NCBI GenBank assembly: GCA_902784785.1
Contig: CACZWF010000002.1
Coordinates: forward strand, 1 to 54,402
Source: an uncultured Bacteroidia bacterium
GTDB lineage: Bacteria > Bacteroidota > Bacteroidia > Bacteroidales > UBA932
Reading direction: 5' to 3'
Length of the DNA: 54,402 nt
The notes beneath the pieces are model-generated. The model saw only the letters and a program-made list of their open reading frames with translations, did not search any database and had not been told where the DNA came from. Of this stretch, positions 29,201-36,138 are shown in pieces (position 1 is the first letter of the stretch; the number at the start of each line of letters is the position of its first letter). Made by a program: the position numbers and the translations under genes.

Positions 29201-30020
29201 GGCAACTGTCCAGGACGAATACCCCGCTTCGGGAGGCCAGCCAAATGTCTCCGTCGCTGTGTTCCAGCACATCTTTGATTTCGTGGAACAAACGGTCCTT
29301 GCGGATGGATCCGTCGCGGGTGTCCAGAATGAGGTTGTCTCCGTTGAAGGAGGTGAGAAACAGATAATGCCCCGCGATGAAAACATCGCTCGGCTTGCTC
29401 TCGCCGATGAACTCCCGGGCCTGGTCGGACAGGGGAAAAGGCTGCGTCCGCCCGTTTTCCAGAACGAGCAGTTCCCTGTCCCGGGTCAGCAGTACCAGCG
29501 CGGAGCCTTTCTTGTCGCGGCACAGCGAAAGGAGGGAATGCGGAAGGGTCTGCCGGGCGCCGTCACGGGTGTTGATGCCGAGCATTCCACTTCTGCAGGG
29601 CATCCAGAGCACCCCGTCACCGTCCAGTCCCATGTGGGAGATAATCGTGAGTTTCTCATTTGTCGTCGGCTCGGTCTCCACGATTTGCATCCTGTCCTCC
29701 CGGACATCATATTTGAGCAGGCCGGTGGTCGTTCCCACCCAGATATTTCCGTATGCGTCTTCCGCCAGCGATTTGACGTGGCGGGTGCCGTGCTCCTGAT
29801 AGGGAAAAGCCAGGTGGCGGATGTGGCATCCGTCGTAGCGGTCCAGTCCGTCGTTGGTTCCCAGCCAGATGAAACCTTGCCGGTCGGAAAGAATCACGTT
29901 GATGTAGTTGTCGGAAAGCCCGTCTTCCTGGCTCAGATAAGACAGGATGTACTCGTCACCCGCCGCGGCCGCTCCCAAAGGAAGCAGCAGGCAGAGCAGG
30001 ATTTGAAGGGCTTTTCTCAT
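26232..30020 (-). CDS. Hybrid two-component system (HTCS) regulator of the PUL
   Basis: 1262 aa from the ATG at 30020 (MRKALQILLCLLLPLGAAAAG, signal peptide); an in-frame TTG seven codons upstream is less likely. Domains: ~20-640 periplasmic two-propeller sensor made of Reg_prop repeats (IWLGTNDGLDRYDG, NIWVGTTTGLLKYD, RIWIATDGQGLARYD), Y_Y_Y domain (~650-720), one TM segment (~725-750), HisKA with phospho-acceptor His783 (SSMAHEIRTPLSLI), HATPase (LDNLLSNALKYS, GTGLGLPTS), receiver (VLVAEDDADMN; phospho-acceptor Asp1061 in VSDVMMPKMDG; EKPVS), and C-terminal AraC-type HTH (~1165-1262; GYTVGFNTPSFFTLKFKEKF). It senses an oligosaccharide and activates the adjacent susC operon. Confidence 0.96.
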   Translation of the reverse strand: MRKALQILLCLLLPLGAAAAGDEYILSYLSQEDGLSDNYINVILSDRQGFIWLGTNDGLDRYDGCHIRHLAFPYQEHGTRHVKSLAEDAYGNIWVGTTTGLLKYDVREDRMQIVETEPTTNEKLTIISHMGLDGDGVLWMPCRSGMLGINTRDGARQTLPHSLLSLCRDKKGSALVLLTRDRELLVLENGRTQPFPLSDQAREFIGESKPSDVFIAGHYLFLTSFNGDNLILDTRDGSIRKDRLFHEIKDVLEHSDGDIWLASRSGVFVLDSCLAVKHHYTKEKPHNHSLRETRTRCLCEDRYGGVWAGSYFEGAARFEKNIAQLQNWSADDIGGPDFKAREFTEDQQHFIWVGTDTRGLLRLDPGKQKLETPAFAQRGAKNILGLWAEEEHLWVGSLSNDLPTYRVDLQRQKNEVVKDGHKMAYTFCRDAKNRLWIGCQESFCAGKVEQNAFIGEIELESKQVVRILRDRFGQIWVGTIPGEIWRYSSSGLFKYTIPNLYMLTDLFEDKNGRIWIATDGQGLARYDPVTDRFEDMRPNEQFPHRILKVSQDAQGLFWMTTPWQLLACHPDDLDILLSLDVKALRSGNFNYSSNFIASDGTLYAGTANGFISLHTDKLMQERTVPPVIVFAGFDIPGKRMDDRTDELRLPYKNNTFHLQVASLDYSALKTYKLLWRLDDEGDYAPVSDGSIHLQSLSAGRHKLEILLVGPSGLDKAVSRQLTIHIAPPPLLSVPAMLTYLILLSTLMFILVHATQRRVRKTMTRLQEEKTYQSRMQFLSSMAHEIRTPLSLILLPLESLWEKLGTSSQPDVVENLDIIRRNSLRLTVMVNELLDFQKLENYSYSVHPAPADLRAEVKQAESRFAASFREQQKELSLELPAEEIICLLDQNALARILDNLLSNALKYSFTRVVLSLRRQRKSALLSVENDGPVIPLDKRDGIFEPFVRYESGRDKIVEGTGLGLPTSRAFAQLLDGKLEMDRDASTNRFILTLPLAPENEPQQAADLKLFENTVLVAEDDADMNRVLCRVLQKHFNVISAKDGEEAWARIDSEQMPQLIVSDVMMPKMDGLELCKMVKTTLSTCHIPVILLTARVSEASHLEGLEQGADAWLEKPVSPELLVSTVSNLLENRKRMRDFFTSSPDARSTDVSLPSLDVKFLRSIQDYTFAHLAEEIKVEDLAELVHISPSSLFRKMKALTGMTPLEYVMDVRLKKASEMLRDKSLPISDIGYTVGFNTPSFFTLKFKEKFKVTPREYRNHLLRG

Positions 30021-30061
30021 CGTCCGGTTTTCTGCCTGCAAGTTACAAAAAAATCCGGAAT

Positions 30062-31570
30062 TTATCTACTTGGGGTCGAAGGTTGGGCGGAAAGTGTATT
30101 CTTTCCCTTGCGGATGGCGTGCCCCTCCCCATTGATATACAGGGTGTAGGGCTTGTTGCTGACCACCGTCACCCGGCCGTTCTCATAGAGAATGTCGGTG
30201 GTGATGTCTCCGAACGAGAGTTTTTGTATGCCGTGGCGGCAGGTCTGGTGCAGGTTCCACCGGACGGTGCCTGTCAAGGCGTCCACGTCGTAGAAGCCCA
30301 GCACGTTCTCGATAAAGAGCGAGATGGGGCCGAGCGCCGACCAGCCGCAGAAATCGGCTTTGACGGATTTGACCTGACTGCCGCTGCCCGTGTGTTTGCT
30401 GGAAGGTTCGGGCTTGGTGGGACTGTAGCACTCCCAGATGGTGTGCGGGTCGTATTTGACATAGGTTTGCCACATGTGTTCCAGAATGTCCTGGGCGTTG
30501 CGGTCGGCTTCTTCGAAGAATCCGTATTTTTCCAACGCCTTGATGCCCATATAGGCCGTCGGAAGCCAGATGGAGCCTCTCCAGTAGTTCCCGTCGGGGT
30601 CGAACATTTCGTCGTCCCGCGATACGGAGGTCCAGGGGAGGGGGCCGCCGAGTTTGTTGTCCTGCAGGGCGAAACGAACCATCGCCGCGGCCTGCTTCTG
30701 CGAGGGAATTTCCGCCAGCATCGGCCAGAAGGAGGCCGGGGTCAAGATATGGGTTTTGGAAAGGTCGCCTTCGCGGATGTCGTAGTAGCAACTGTCGCGG
30801 TCATCCCAATAGTAGGTGTTGACTTTTTCTTTCAGGTCTTCGTATTTTGCCTTGTATTCCTGCTCTGTATCCGCGTCTCCGGCCATCCCGGCCAGGCGCG
30901 AGATGTAGAGGGCGGAAAGGGCCTGCTGGGAGATGGCGTCCACCCAGAAGAGGGGCATTTCCCGTACGCGCGGCGTGTTGTCCATTCCGCTCTGCCAACG
31001 GTTCCAGTTGTAGCCGATGCCCTTGTACTCGATGCGAATGCCGTCGCGGCTGATGGGGAAGGGGAACTGCGTGTCGTGGTTCATCGTGTTGAACAGGTCG
31101 AAATGCCGCTGCAGGAAGCGCGTTTCGGTGAGGAGTTGCTTGATGTGCGCCTTGTCGCCCGTGAATTTGTAATAATCATTCTCCACCCAGGCGAAGAAAG
31201 GCGGGTTGTCGGGATGCTGGACGCTGATGGGCGAGCCGGCGTTTTCAAGCAAGGTGTAGTAGAAATTATCCAGCGTCTCGATGCCCGGGAATTGTTTCGG
31301 GGCATACTTACAGAACAGGACCATGAACTCCGAGTCCCAGATCCAGATGGCGTCGTCCCGGAATCCCTCGTCCATATAACGGGGCTGCGGAAGACCGGGC
31401 TGCTCCTTGATATGGTCCTTGGCCTGCTCCCAGGCCGTCCAGTAGAAGTCTACATATTCCGGCTTCTCGTCAAACACCGGCGTGGGAATGCCCCCCGCCT
31501 CTTCTTCCCGGGCGCATCCCGCCATCGCGAAAAGCATCCCCAAAACAAAAACAGCAAGTCGTTGTGTCAT
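30062..31570 (-). CDS. MGH1-like/GH63-type (alpha/alpha)6 glycoside hydrolase lipoprotein
   Basis: 502 aa with lipobox Cys19 (GMLFAMAGCA). The sequence shows (alpha/alpha)6-barrel features of the GH63/GH37/MGH1 group: RYMDEGFRDDAIWIWDSEFM near residue 65, PPFFAWVENDYYKFTGD, GYNWNRWQSGMDNTPR near 190, ILTPASFWPML, NYWRGSIWLPTAYMGIKAL, and TIWECYSPTKPEP. Asp in WQSGMDNTPR and Glu in WECYSP match the places of the acid/base pair of this clan (inference). Substrate could be an alpha-linked glucose or mannose derivative. It is encoded 41 bp upstream of the HTCS gene and may share its transcript, so it belongs to the PUL. Confidence 0.8.
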   Translation of the reverse strand: MTQRLAVFVLGMLFAMAGCAREEEAGGIPTPVFDEKPEYVDFYWTAWEQAKDHIKEQPGLPQPRYMDEGFRDDAIWIWDSEFMVLFCKYAPKQFPGIETLDNFYYTLLENAGSPISVQHPDNPPFFAWVENDYYKFTGDKAHIKQLLTETRFLQRHFDLFNTMNHDTQFPFPISRDGIRIEYKGIGYNWNRWQSGMDNTPRVREMPLFWVDAISQQALSALYISRLAGMAGDADTEQEYKAKYEDLKEKVNTYYWDDRDSCYYDIREGDLSKTHILTPASFWPMLAEIPSQKQAAAMVRFALQDNKLGGPLPWTSVSRDDEMFDPDGNYWRGSIWLPTAYMGIKALEKYGFFEEADRNAQDILEHMWQTYVKYDPHTIWECYSPTKPEPSSKHTGSGSQVKSVKADFCGWSALGPISLFIENVLGFYDVDALTGTVRWNLHQTCRHGIQKLSFGDITTDILYENGRVTVVSNKPYTLYINGEGHAIRKGKNTLSAQPSTPSR

Positions 31571-31591
31571 TTCCAGTTCTTTTTTAATTAG

Positions 31592-32344
31592 TTATCTCCA
31601 GGACTGCCCAATATCCCAATGGACGGCATACTTGGCAGTAGTCTTTTCAGGAGGTAAATTGAATTCTTTCAATACCATATCATACACATGGGGATACTCT
31701 TCCAGCCACTTTCCTGCCGCCACTTCAAATGTGTCTTCATCAATGTTATAGAACACCCTGCCGCGTGGCTTGTCTTGATAGGCGCCGATAAACAGTCCCG
31801 TTCCATCGCCTTTATATTTCTGCTTATAGAACTCTTTCTTCCAAACATCCTCGTGAAGTTCAGAACAAGTGATTCGACCCTCAGAAGCATTGGCTTTGGA
31901 GTAGTCGTCCAGAGGGTGTGATACCACGCCGAAGAGTTCATCCCTCCCGATGCTATACCAAAATATGCCTACTTTTGGCGTATCGCCTTTGCCGCGATTG
32001 GCGGCCATCTGGGCAAGAACATTGCGGTACTCGTCCTCTCTATAGCCGGTCTGTTGAAAGTTGGACGAGGGGACTGGGGTCGTGTTCGGAAGGACGTTCT
32101 TGCCAATGGCATATATCTTCACTTCGTCCGGGAGAATCTGATACACGATTTGTCGGCAGAAGCCATATTCGCGGCTCCAAAGCCCGGCAAGAGCCCCGGT
32201 AAGCGCTTGAGGAGAGCCTTTCCCTGTTTCCGGATGGGCCAACACATCCTTAAGCACATCTTTGATTTGATCTGCTTCCCGAGGGGTTGAAACCTTTATT
32301 TCATTGTAGGACGTCAGGGATTCCGGCGTGAACAAAAGTCTCAT
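31592..32344 (-). CDS. YoeB/Txe-like toxin domain with a 165-residue C-terminal extension
   Basis: 250 aa. Residues 1-84 align without gaps to E. coli YoeB as I remember it (e.g. GLWSREYG against GFWSRRIT, IVYQ against LVYA). The YoeB catalytic positions Glu46, Arg65, His83 and Tyr84 read Gln46, Gln65, Asn83 and Val84 here; Arg64 is the only nearby substitute. Residues ~95-250 form a second domain I recognise only as an uncharacterised type (PKVGIFWYSIG, ELHEDVWKKEFY, PRGRVFYNIDEDTFEV). The start overlaps the antitoxin stop (ATGA). YoeB cuts mRNA in the ribosome; this protein may be inactive, work differently, or act through the extra domain. Confidence 0.75.
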   Translation of the reverse strand: MRLLFTPESLTSYNEIKVSTPREADQIKDVLKDVLAHPETGKGSPQALTGALAGLWSREYGFCRQIVYQILPDEVKIYAIGKNVLPNTTPVPSSNFQQTGYREDEYRNVLAQMAANRGKGDTPKVGIFWYSIGRDELFGVVSHPLDDYSKANASEGRITCSELHEDVWKKEFYKQKYKGDGTGLFIGAYQDKPRGRVFYNIDEDTFEVAAGKWLEEYPHVYDMVLKEFNLPPEKTTAKYAVHWDIGQSWR

Positions 32345-32580
32345 AGCGAGTCAATATCTACTTCGATAAACTCCTGCTTCCGGGCCGCATCCAGCACATC
32401 AGGACTGAAGCGGGACGAAAGGACTGAAGCCGTGCGAACCATCGCGTTGTATTCGTCCAAGGATACAAGCACTGCTCCTTGTTGTCCTCGGTTGATGAGG
32501 ACAGGCTCATTGCTTGCAATGACTGAATCAATGTATCCCTTGATACTTTTCCTAAAATCTGTAATCGTCGTCGTAACCAT
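32341..32580 (-). CDS. YefM/Phd-family antitoxin
   Basis: 79 aa with the YefM/Phd pattern: N-terminal DNA-binding half (TITDFRKSIKGYIDSVIASN, EPVLINRG, AVLVSLDEYNAM) and an acidic, poorly ordered C-terminal tail (KQEFIEVDIDSL) that would bind the toxin. It precedes the toxin gene with a 4-bp ATGA overlap. The promoter upstream carries two TGTACA motifs, the core site reported for YefM-YoeB autorepression in E. coli. Confidence 0.9.
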   Translation of the reverse strand: MVTTTITDFRKSIKGYIDSVIASNEPVLINRGQQGAVLVSLDEYNAMVRTASVLSSRFSPDVLDAARKQEFIEVDIDSL

Positions 32581-32599
32581 CGTATACTACTTTTTCCCG

Positions 32600-32631
32600 C
32601 AAAGATATGTACAATTTTCTGTACAAGCAAA
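32600..32631 (-). promoter_or_regulatory. Toxin-antitoxin promoter with paired TGTACA operator
   Basis: On the minus strand: TTTG at 32631-32628 (-33), a 20-nt spacer, TATCTTTG at 32607-32600 (-7). The spacer holds two TGTACA palindromes (32620-32625 and 32608-32613), 12 bp centre to centre, so a bound repressor would cover the promoter. TGTACA is the published core of the E. coli yefM-yoeB operator; use of it here is inferred from the match. Confidence 0.75.
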
Positions 32632-32643
32632 TATTTGCCAGGA

Positions 32644-32660
32644 AAACCGTCGCGACGGGA
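32644..32660 (-). terminator. Likely intrinsic terminator after the beta-helix gene
   Basis: Directly after the stop at 32661, the minus strand reads CCCGTCGCGACGG then TTTTCC: a short GC-rich hairpin (CCGT/ACGG with a 4-nt loop) followed by four T. It separates the beta-helix gene from the toxin-antitoxin promoter. The stem is short, so efficiency is uncertain. Confidence 0.5.
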
Positions 32661-35600
32661 TTAGTTCTGGTAGCAGCCGGGCCAGGAGGTGGCGCCGCGG
32701 CTGCGTCCGTTGATGTCCTTGCCCAGGGCGCCGATGGAGTTGAGCCAAGTGTAGAAATCGGAGTCGGCGCTGTTGATCTGCGTGTTGACATCTGCGGTCA
32801 CGGCCTTCATTCCACTGTTGGTTCCCGTCATCGTACCCGTCCAATACATATATTTGTAGTAATTGGGGCTGACACCTGGTGCGACATATCCGCTGAACGA
32901 TGTGCTGTTGGCGGTATAATTGTGACCCGATCCAGTGTCCACAATCCAGTTGGTTCGATTGTCTCCTTCTTTGGATGTCTTGCAATAGTATGAAGTTACG
33001 GGAAGTTTGGTCCCACCTTCTGCTATGCTTGTTGAACCATCGACGATAATATCCCCGTTCACCCAGAAACTGTTCCCACTCGTTTCGTAAGAACAGAGGA
33101 TGCTGTTCAATAAGTAGAAGTTCCCCTTGTTGTGGAACTTGACAACGCCCCAGTTGTTCTTGCGGGCCCCGCCGGCATCAGGCGCTCGGTAGTTGTCTCC
33201 TACGATAGTGCTGTTTGCAAGCGTGAAAGTGCAGGATGCATTGTCCATACAAATCCAAGTGATATCATCCGTGTTTCGTCCACCGTAGTTGTCATGGAAG
33301 GAACAATTGTTTAACCCGATTTTGGCGCTACCTAAATTCGCAATCACCGTTCCTCGAACACCGCCGTATACATCCTCGCTGTTACCGGTCCCGGAGGTGT
33401 TTTCCTTGAATTCGCAAGCATTGAAGTAGAATGTGGTGCCGAGACGATTGTTGATAATAGCCGCACAATTGGTGTTTTTGGAATATTTTCGATTGGAGTA
33501 GTTCCCGTCAAAAACGCATCCGTTGAATAGTCCTTTCGCTTGGGAGGAGTTGAAACGAATGATTCCACCATAGACGGGATCTAGGTTCGTAGAAAAGTAA
33601 TTGTAGTTGCCTTTCATCGTCGTGTTGGTGAAATTGACTACGGTTCCGCCTTGGGTCGCGTAAATCACCGCTCCGGCGTGGTGGTCATCGCTGGCTCCGC
33701 CTGCTCCTGTGGCGTAATTGCCCTCGAATAAGCAATCGGTGAAGTTATAACTGGCGGCGCCATTGGCCGTATAGACGGCTCCGCCGCCTTGGTCGGTGTG
33801 GTTGGCCTTGAAAGTAGTGTGGGAGAAAGCGAAATCACCGGCTGCGACCAGAGCCACACCGCCGCCGTTGGCGCTGGAGGTGTAGCAGTTCTTAATCACG
33901 ACGGTGCTGTCGCTGTGGTCAGGGTCGCCGATGTTAACATCGCCCGTCGTATTGAGGTACATAGCGCCGCCGTCCGCCGTCCCGTAGCATCCGTCAATGG
34001 TGCAGTTGCCGGTGATGGTCAGGTTGCCGGAAGTGGAGGATTCTGTATCGACCCCTTCTACCTTATTGACGATGCGCATTACAATAGCGCCGCCGCCAAA
34101 GGCCGTGGAATGGCAGTTGGTCATTGCGGTGGTGCCGTTGAAGGTGACAGTACTCCCTCCCCGGTTGTACAGGACCGCTCCTCCCCCGTCAGTGTTGTTG
34201 AGGAAGGTGCAGTCGGTAAACTCAAGGTCCATGTCGTTGGCTTCCAGCACGCGGATGCAACTGCCGGTATTCCCTTTAAAGGTCAGTCCGCTAGCGGCAA
34301 AGGAGTTGACGTTATGGAAACGCAGGGAGGCTCCGTCATTTCCCTTAAACTCGGTATCAATCACTCGGATGTCGCCGGCGCCGGTGAATCCGATGGCAGA
34401 CCCGTGGTTGGAGGCGCTATTGAAGGCGAAAGAGCAGTCTTTGATGGTGGTGGTTCCGTTGCCCAGCATCAGCGCGCCCGAATCACCATTGTCGTTGCTG
34501 TTGTTCCAGAACTGGCAGTTGGTCAGTTTTAAGGTCGAGTTGATTTGTTGGAGACGGATGGCGCCCGCCTCTCCGCCGGATTCTCCCCCGGTACCTTCGA
34601 TAAATTTACACTTGTTGATACTCAGGTTGATGGGCGAGTCAATGTTGAAAATGCGGTGCTCGCTGTTGCCGGTAAAGACAGTGGTGTCGCCATTGGCCTC
34701 CGTTCCTTCGAAAGTGAGGGAGGGAACCGAGGAAGTCTGTCCGAGGAAACCCAGTTCCACCATCTCGCCGAGGTTGTAGGTGCCCGCCGCGAAGTGGAAT
34801 GTCGTCCCATTGAGCAGGGCCGCCTTCCAGGCAGCATCGTCGCTGGTGCTTTGTGCGGCAACCAGTGTTTTGAACTGGTTTTTATCCATCGCATTGGCTG
34901 AGTTGTGACCGGTTTTGCGACCAGAGCCTGAGACGGAAACATAATAATCTTTAGTTGCGTGCGTGTCCACCGATTTGAGCGTGGTGAATTTGCCACGTTC
35001 GAGGATGTATTCTATCGGATAGCAGAATGGCGTCTGGGCGACTGCGCCTTTGTAGGGCGTCACGCGGAAGCCCGTGCTGAGGGTGCAGGGGACAGCGGCT
35101 ATGTAATAAGTACCGGTTCCGTCAATATTTAGGGTAATTGATGAGGACCTTTTGTCGTTGGTTTCCAGGCTGCCTTTGTCTTGAAGGGCCCCTCCGGCTG
35201 TGATGCGGTACTCCAATTCCCCAGCGATATATTCTCCACCTTCGCTGGAAACTACGATTTTAGTAATATCCGGATCGGAGATGCCAATCTTAAAGATAGC
35301 GGCAACATTTTGGAAAGAGAGCGTGGTATTCCAGACGTCGTCGCTTCGAGTAGTCTTGGCGAGGGAAAAATCCGCTGCGGCGAATGTACCAGAAGCGGGC
35401 TCGGCAGGGAACCAAATACGCACGCGAGGCGTTCCGCTGACGTTGGCGGAATGGTAGGTCGCAGCAGAGGCCGGGTAGGTGACATACAAGTAGTCTAGAA
35501 CATCATCCCTGACATTAACGGCCTCAAAGGCAGTTGTGGATCCAGTGGACTTGGCTGTCGTTTTGTAATTCACGATACTCTTCGTATCTTTTCCTTCTTC

Positions 35601-35945
35601 TTGGTAAGAAGCATCAAATCGCACCTGGTCTCCCGCTACCCAATAGACATGTTTATCTCCGTCGAAGGTGGTCTTGGTGGGGGCTTCGGCGGTGAAGTTT
35701 AGTTCAACAAGATTTCCTCCATAAGGATCGCCCTCTTCCTGATAGCCGCATTCGTCCCAAGGCTCTTGCGGCTCATCTTCCGGATTACCGGGCTCGTCCC
35801 CTTCGGGCTCGTCCGTTTGCTCCTGTGATGGTTGGGTAGATATCTCATTCTCCTGAACGAGTTTTTCTTTCGAGCAGGAGAGGACGGTCAGCGAGCATAT
35901 CGCGAGAAACAATAGAAGAATTCTATGCAGTCGTTTCGTTTTCAT
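32661..35945 (-). CDS. Large right-handed beta-helix lipoprotein with fimbrillin-like N-domain (copy A)
   Basis: 1094 aa from MKTKRLHRILLLFLAICSL at 35945; the open frame runs upstream over another small gene, so this ATG is preferred. Lipoprotein signal ends at LTVLSC. An acidic Pro/Glu-rich linker follows, then a fimbrillin-like domain (~70-330; KHVYWVAGDQVRFDASY) and a long parallel beta-helix of POMP-like repeats (GGGAVYTANGAASYNFTDC, FEGNYATGAGGASDDHHAG). The C-terminus has the choice-of-anchor-Q-type ending (WLNSIGALGKDINGRSRG, SWPGCYQN). Predicted surface-exposed adhesin or glycan-binding protein. It is a tandem paralogue of 36139-38961, sharing near-identical DNA stretches, and is preceded by a microprotein gene 13 bp upstream. 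Confidence 0.88.
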   Translation of the reverse strand: MKTKRLHRILLLFLAICSLTVLSCSKEKLVQENEISTQPSQEQTDEPEGDEPGNPEDEPQEPWDECGYQEEGDPYGGNLVELNFTAEAPTKTTFDGDKHVYWVAGDQVRFDASYQEEGKDTKSIVNYKTTAKSTGSTTAFEAVNVRDDVLDYLYVTYPASAATYHSANVSGTPRVRIWFPAEPASGTFAAADFSLAKTTRSDDVWNTTLSFQNVAAIFKIGISDPDITKIVVSSEGGEYIAGELEYRITAGGALQDKGSLETNDKRSSSITLNIDGTGTYYIAAVPCTLSTGFRVTPYKGAVAQTPFCYPIEYILERGKFTTLKSVDTHATKDYYVSVSGSGRKTGHNSANAMDKNQFKTLVAAQSTSDDAAWKAALLNGTTFHFAAGTYNLGEMVELGFLGQTSSVPSLTFEGTEANGDTTVFTGNSEHRIFNIDSPINLSINKCKFIEGTGGESGGEAGAIRLQQINSTLKLTNCQFWNNSNDNGDSGALMLGNGTTTIKDCSFAFNSASNHGSAIGFTGAGDIRVIDTEFKGNDGASLRFHNVNSFAASGLTFKGNTGSCIRVLEANDMDLEFTDCTFLNNTDGGGAVLYNRGGSTVTFNGTTAMTNCHSTAFGGGAIVMRIVNKVEGVDTESSTSGNLTITGNCTIDGCYGTADGGAMYLNTTGDVNIGDPDHSDSTVVIKNCYTSSANGGGVALVAAGDFAFSHTTFKANHTDQGGGAVYTANGAASYNFTDCLFEGNYATGAGGASDDHHAGAVIYATQGGTVVNFTNTTMKGNYNYFSTNLDPVYGGIIRFNSSQAKGLFNGCVFDGNYSNRKYSKNTNCAAIINNRLGTTFYFNACEFKENTSGTGNSEDVYGGVRGTVIANLGSAKIGLNNCSFHDNYGGRNTDDITWICMDNASCTFTLANSTIVGDNYRAPDAGGARKNNWGVVKFHNKGNFYLLNSILCSYETSGNSFWVNGDIIVDGSTSIAEGGTKLPVTSYYCKTSKEGDNRTNWIVDTGSGHNYTANSTSFSGYVAPGVSPNYYKYMYWTGTMTGTNSGMKAVTADVNTQINSADSDFYTWLNSIGALGKDINGRSRGATSWPGCYQN

Positions 35946-35958
35946 CGTGCAATCAAAA

Positions 35959-36102
35959 TTAATCATCACCAAAGATATCGTCTTCCGTGTAGTCCTCCTT
36001 CGTACTTTCGAAATCGGAACCGACAAGAACCTCCCAATCCAGGTCTGATGCACAGACCTGGATGGAGGGAATACTGTATGTTTTCTTCTTATTGCTATTC
36101 AT
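35959..36102 (-). CDS. 47-aa microprotein preceding beta-helix protein A
   Basis: Read directly from the sequence: ATG at 36102, TAA at 35961-35959. The N-terminus is basic with a Tyr (MNSNKKKTYSIPSIQV), the middle hydrophobic/acidic (LDWEVLVGSDF), and the C-terminus acidic (KEDYTEDDIFGDD). A second microprotein with the same ending (KEDYTIVDMFGND) precedes the other beta-helix gene at the same distance, so both are probably translated. Short Bacteroidota proteins of this look are known to me only as hypotheticals. It ends 13 bp before the lipoprotein ATG. It could be a secreted peptide precursor, a chaperone-like partner or a leader peptide; no function is assigned. Confidence 0.7.
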   Translation of the reverse strand: MNSNKKKTYSIPSIQVCASDLDWEVLVGSDFESTKEDYTEDDIFGDD

Positions 36103-36138
36103 CGCGAATATGTTTAAGTTAAGGTAGGCGCGGACGGC

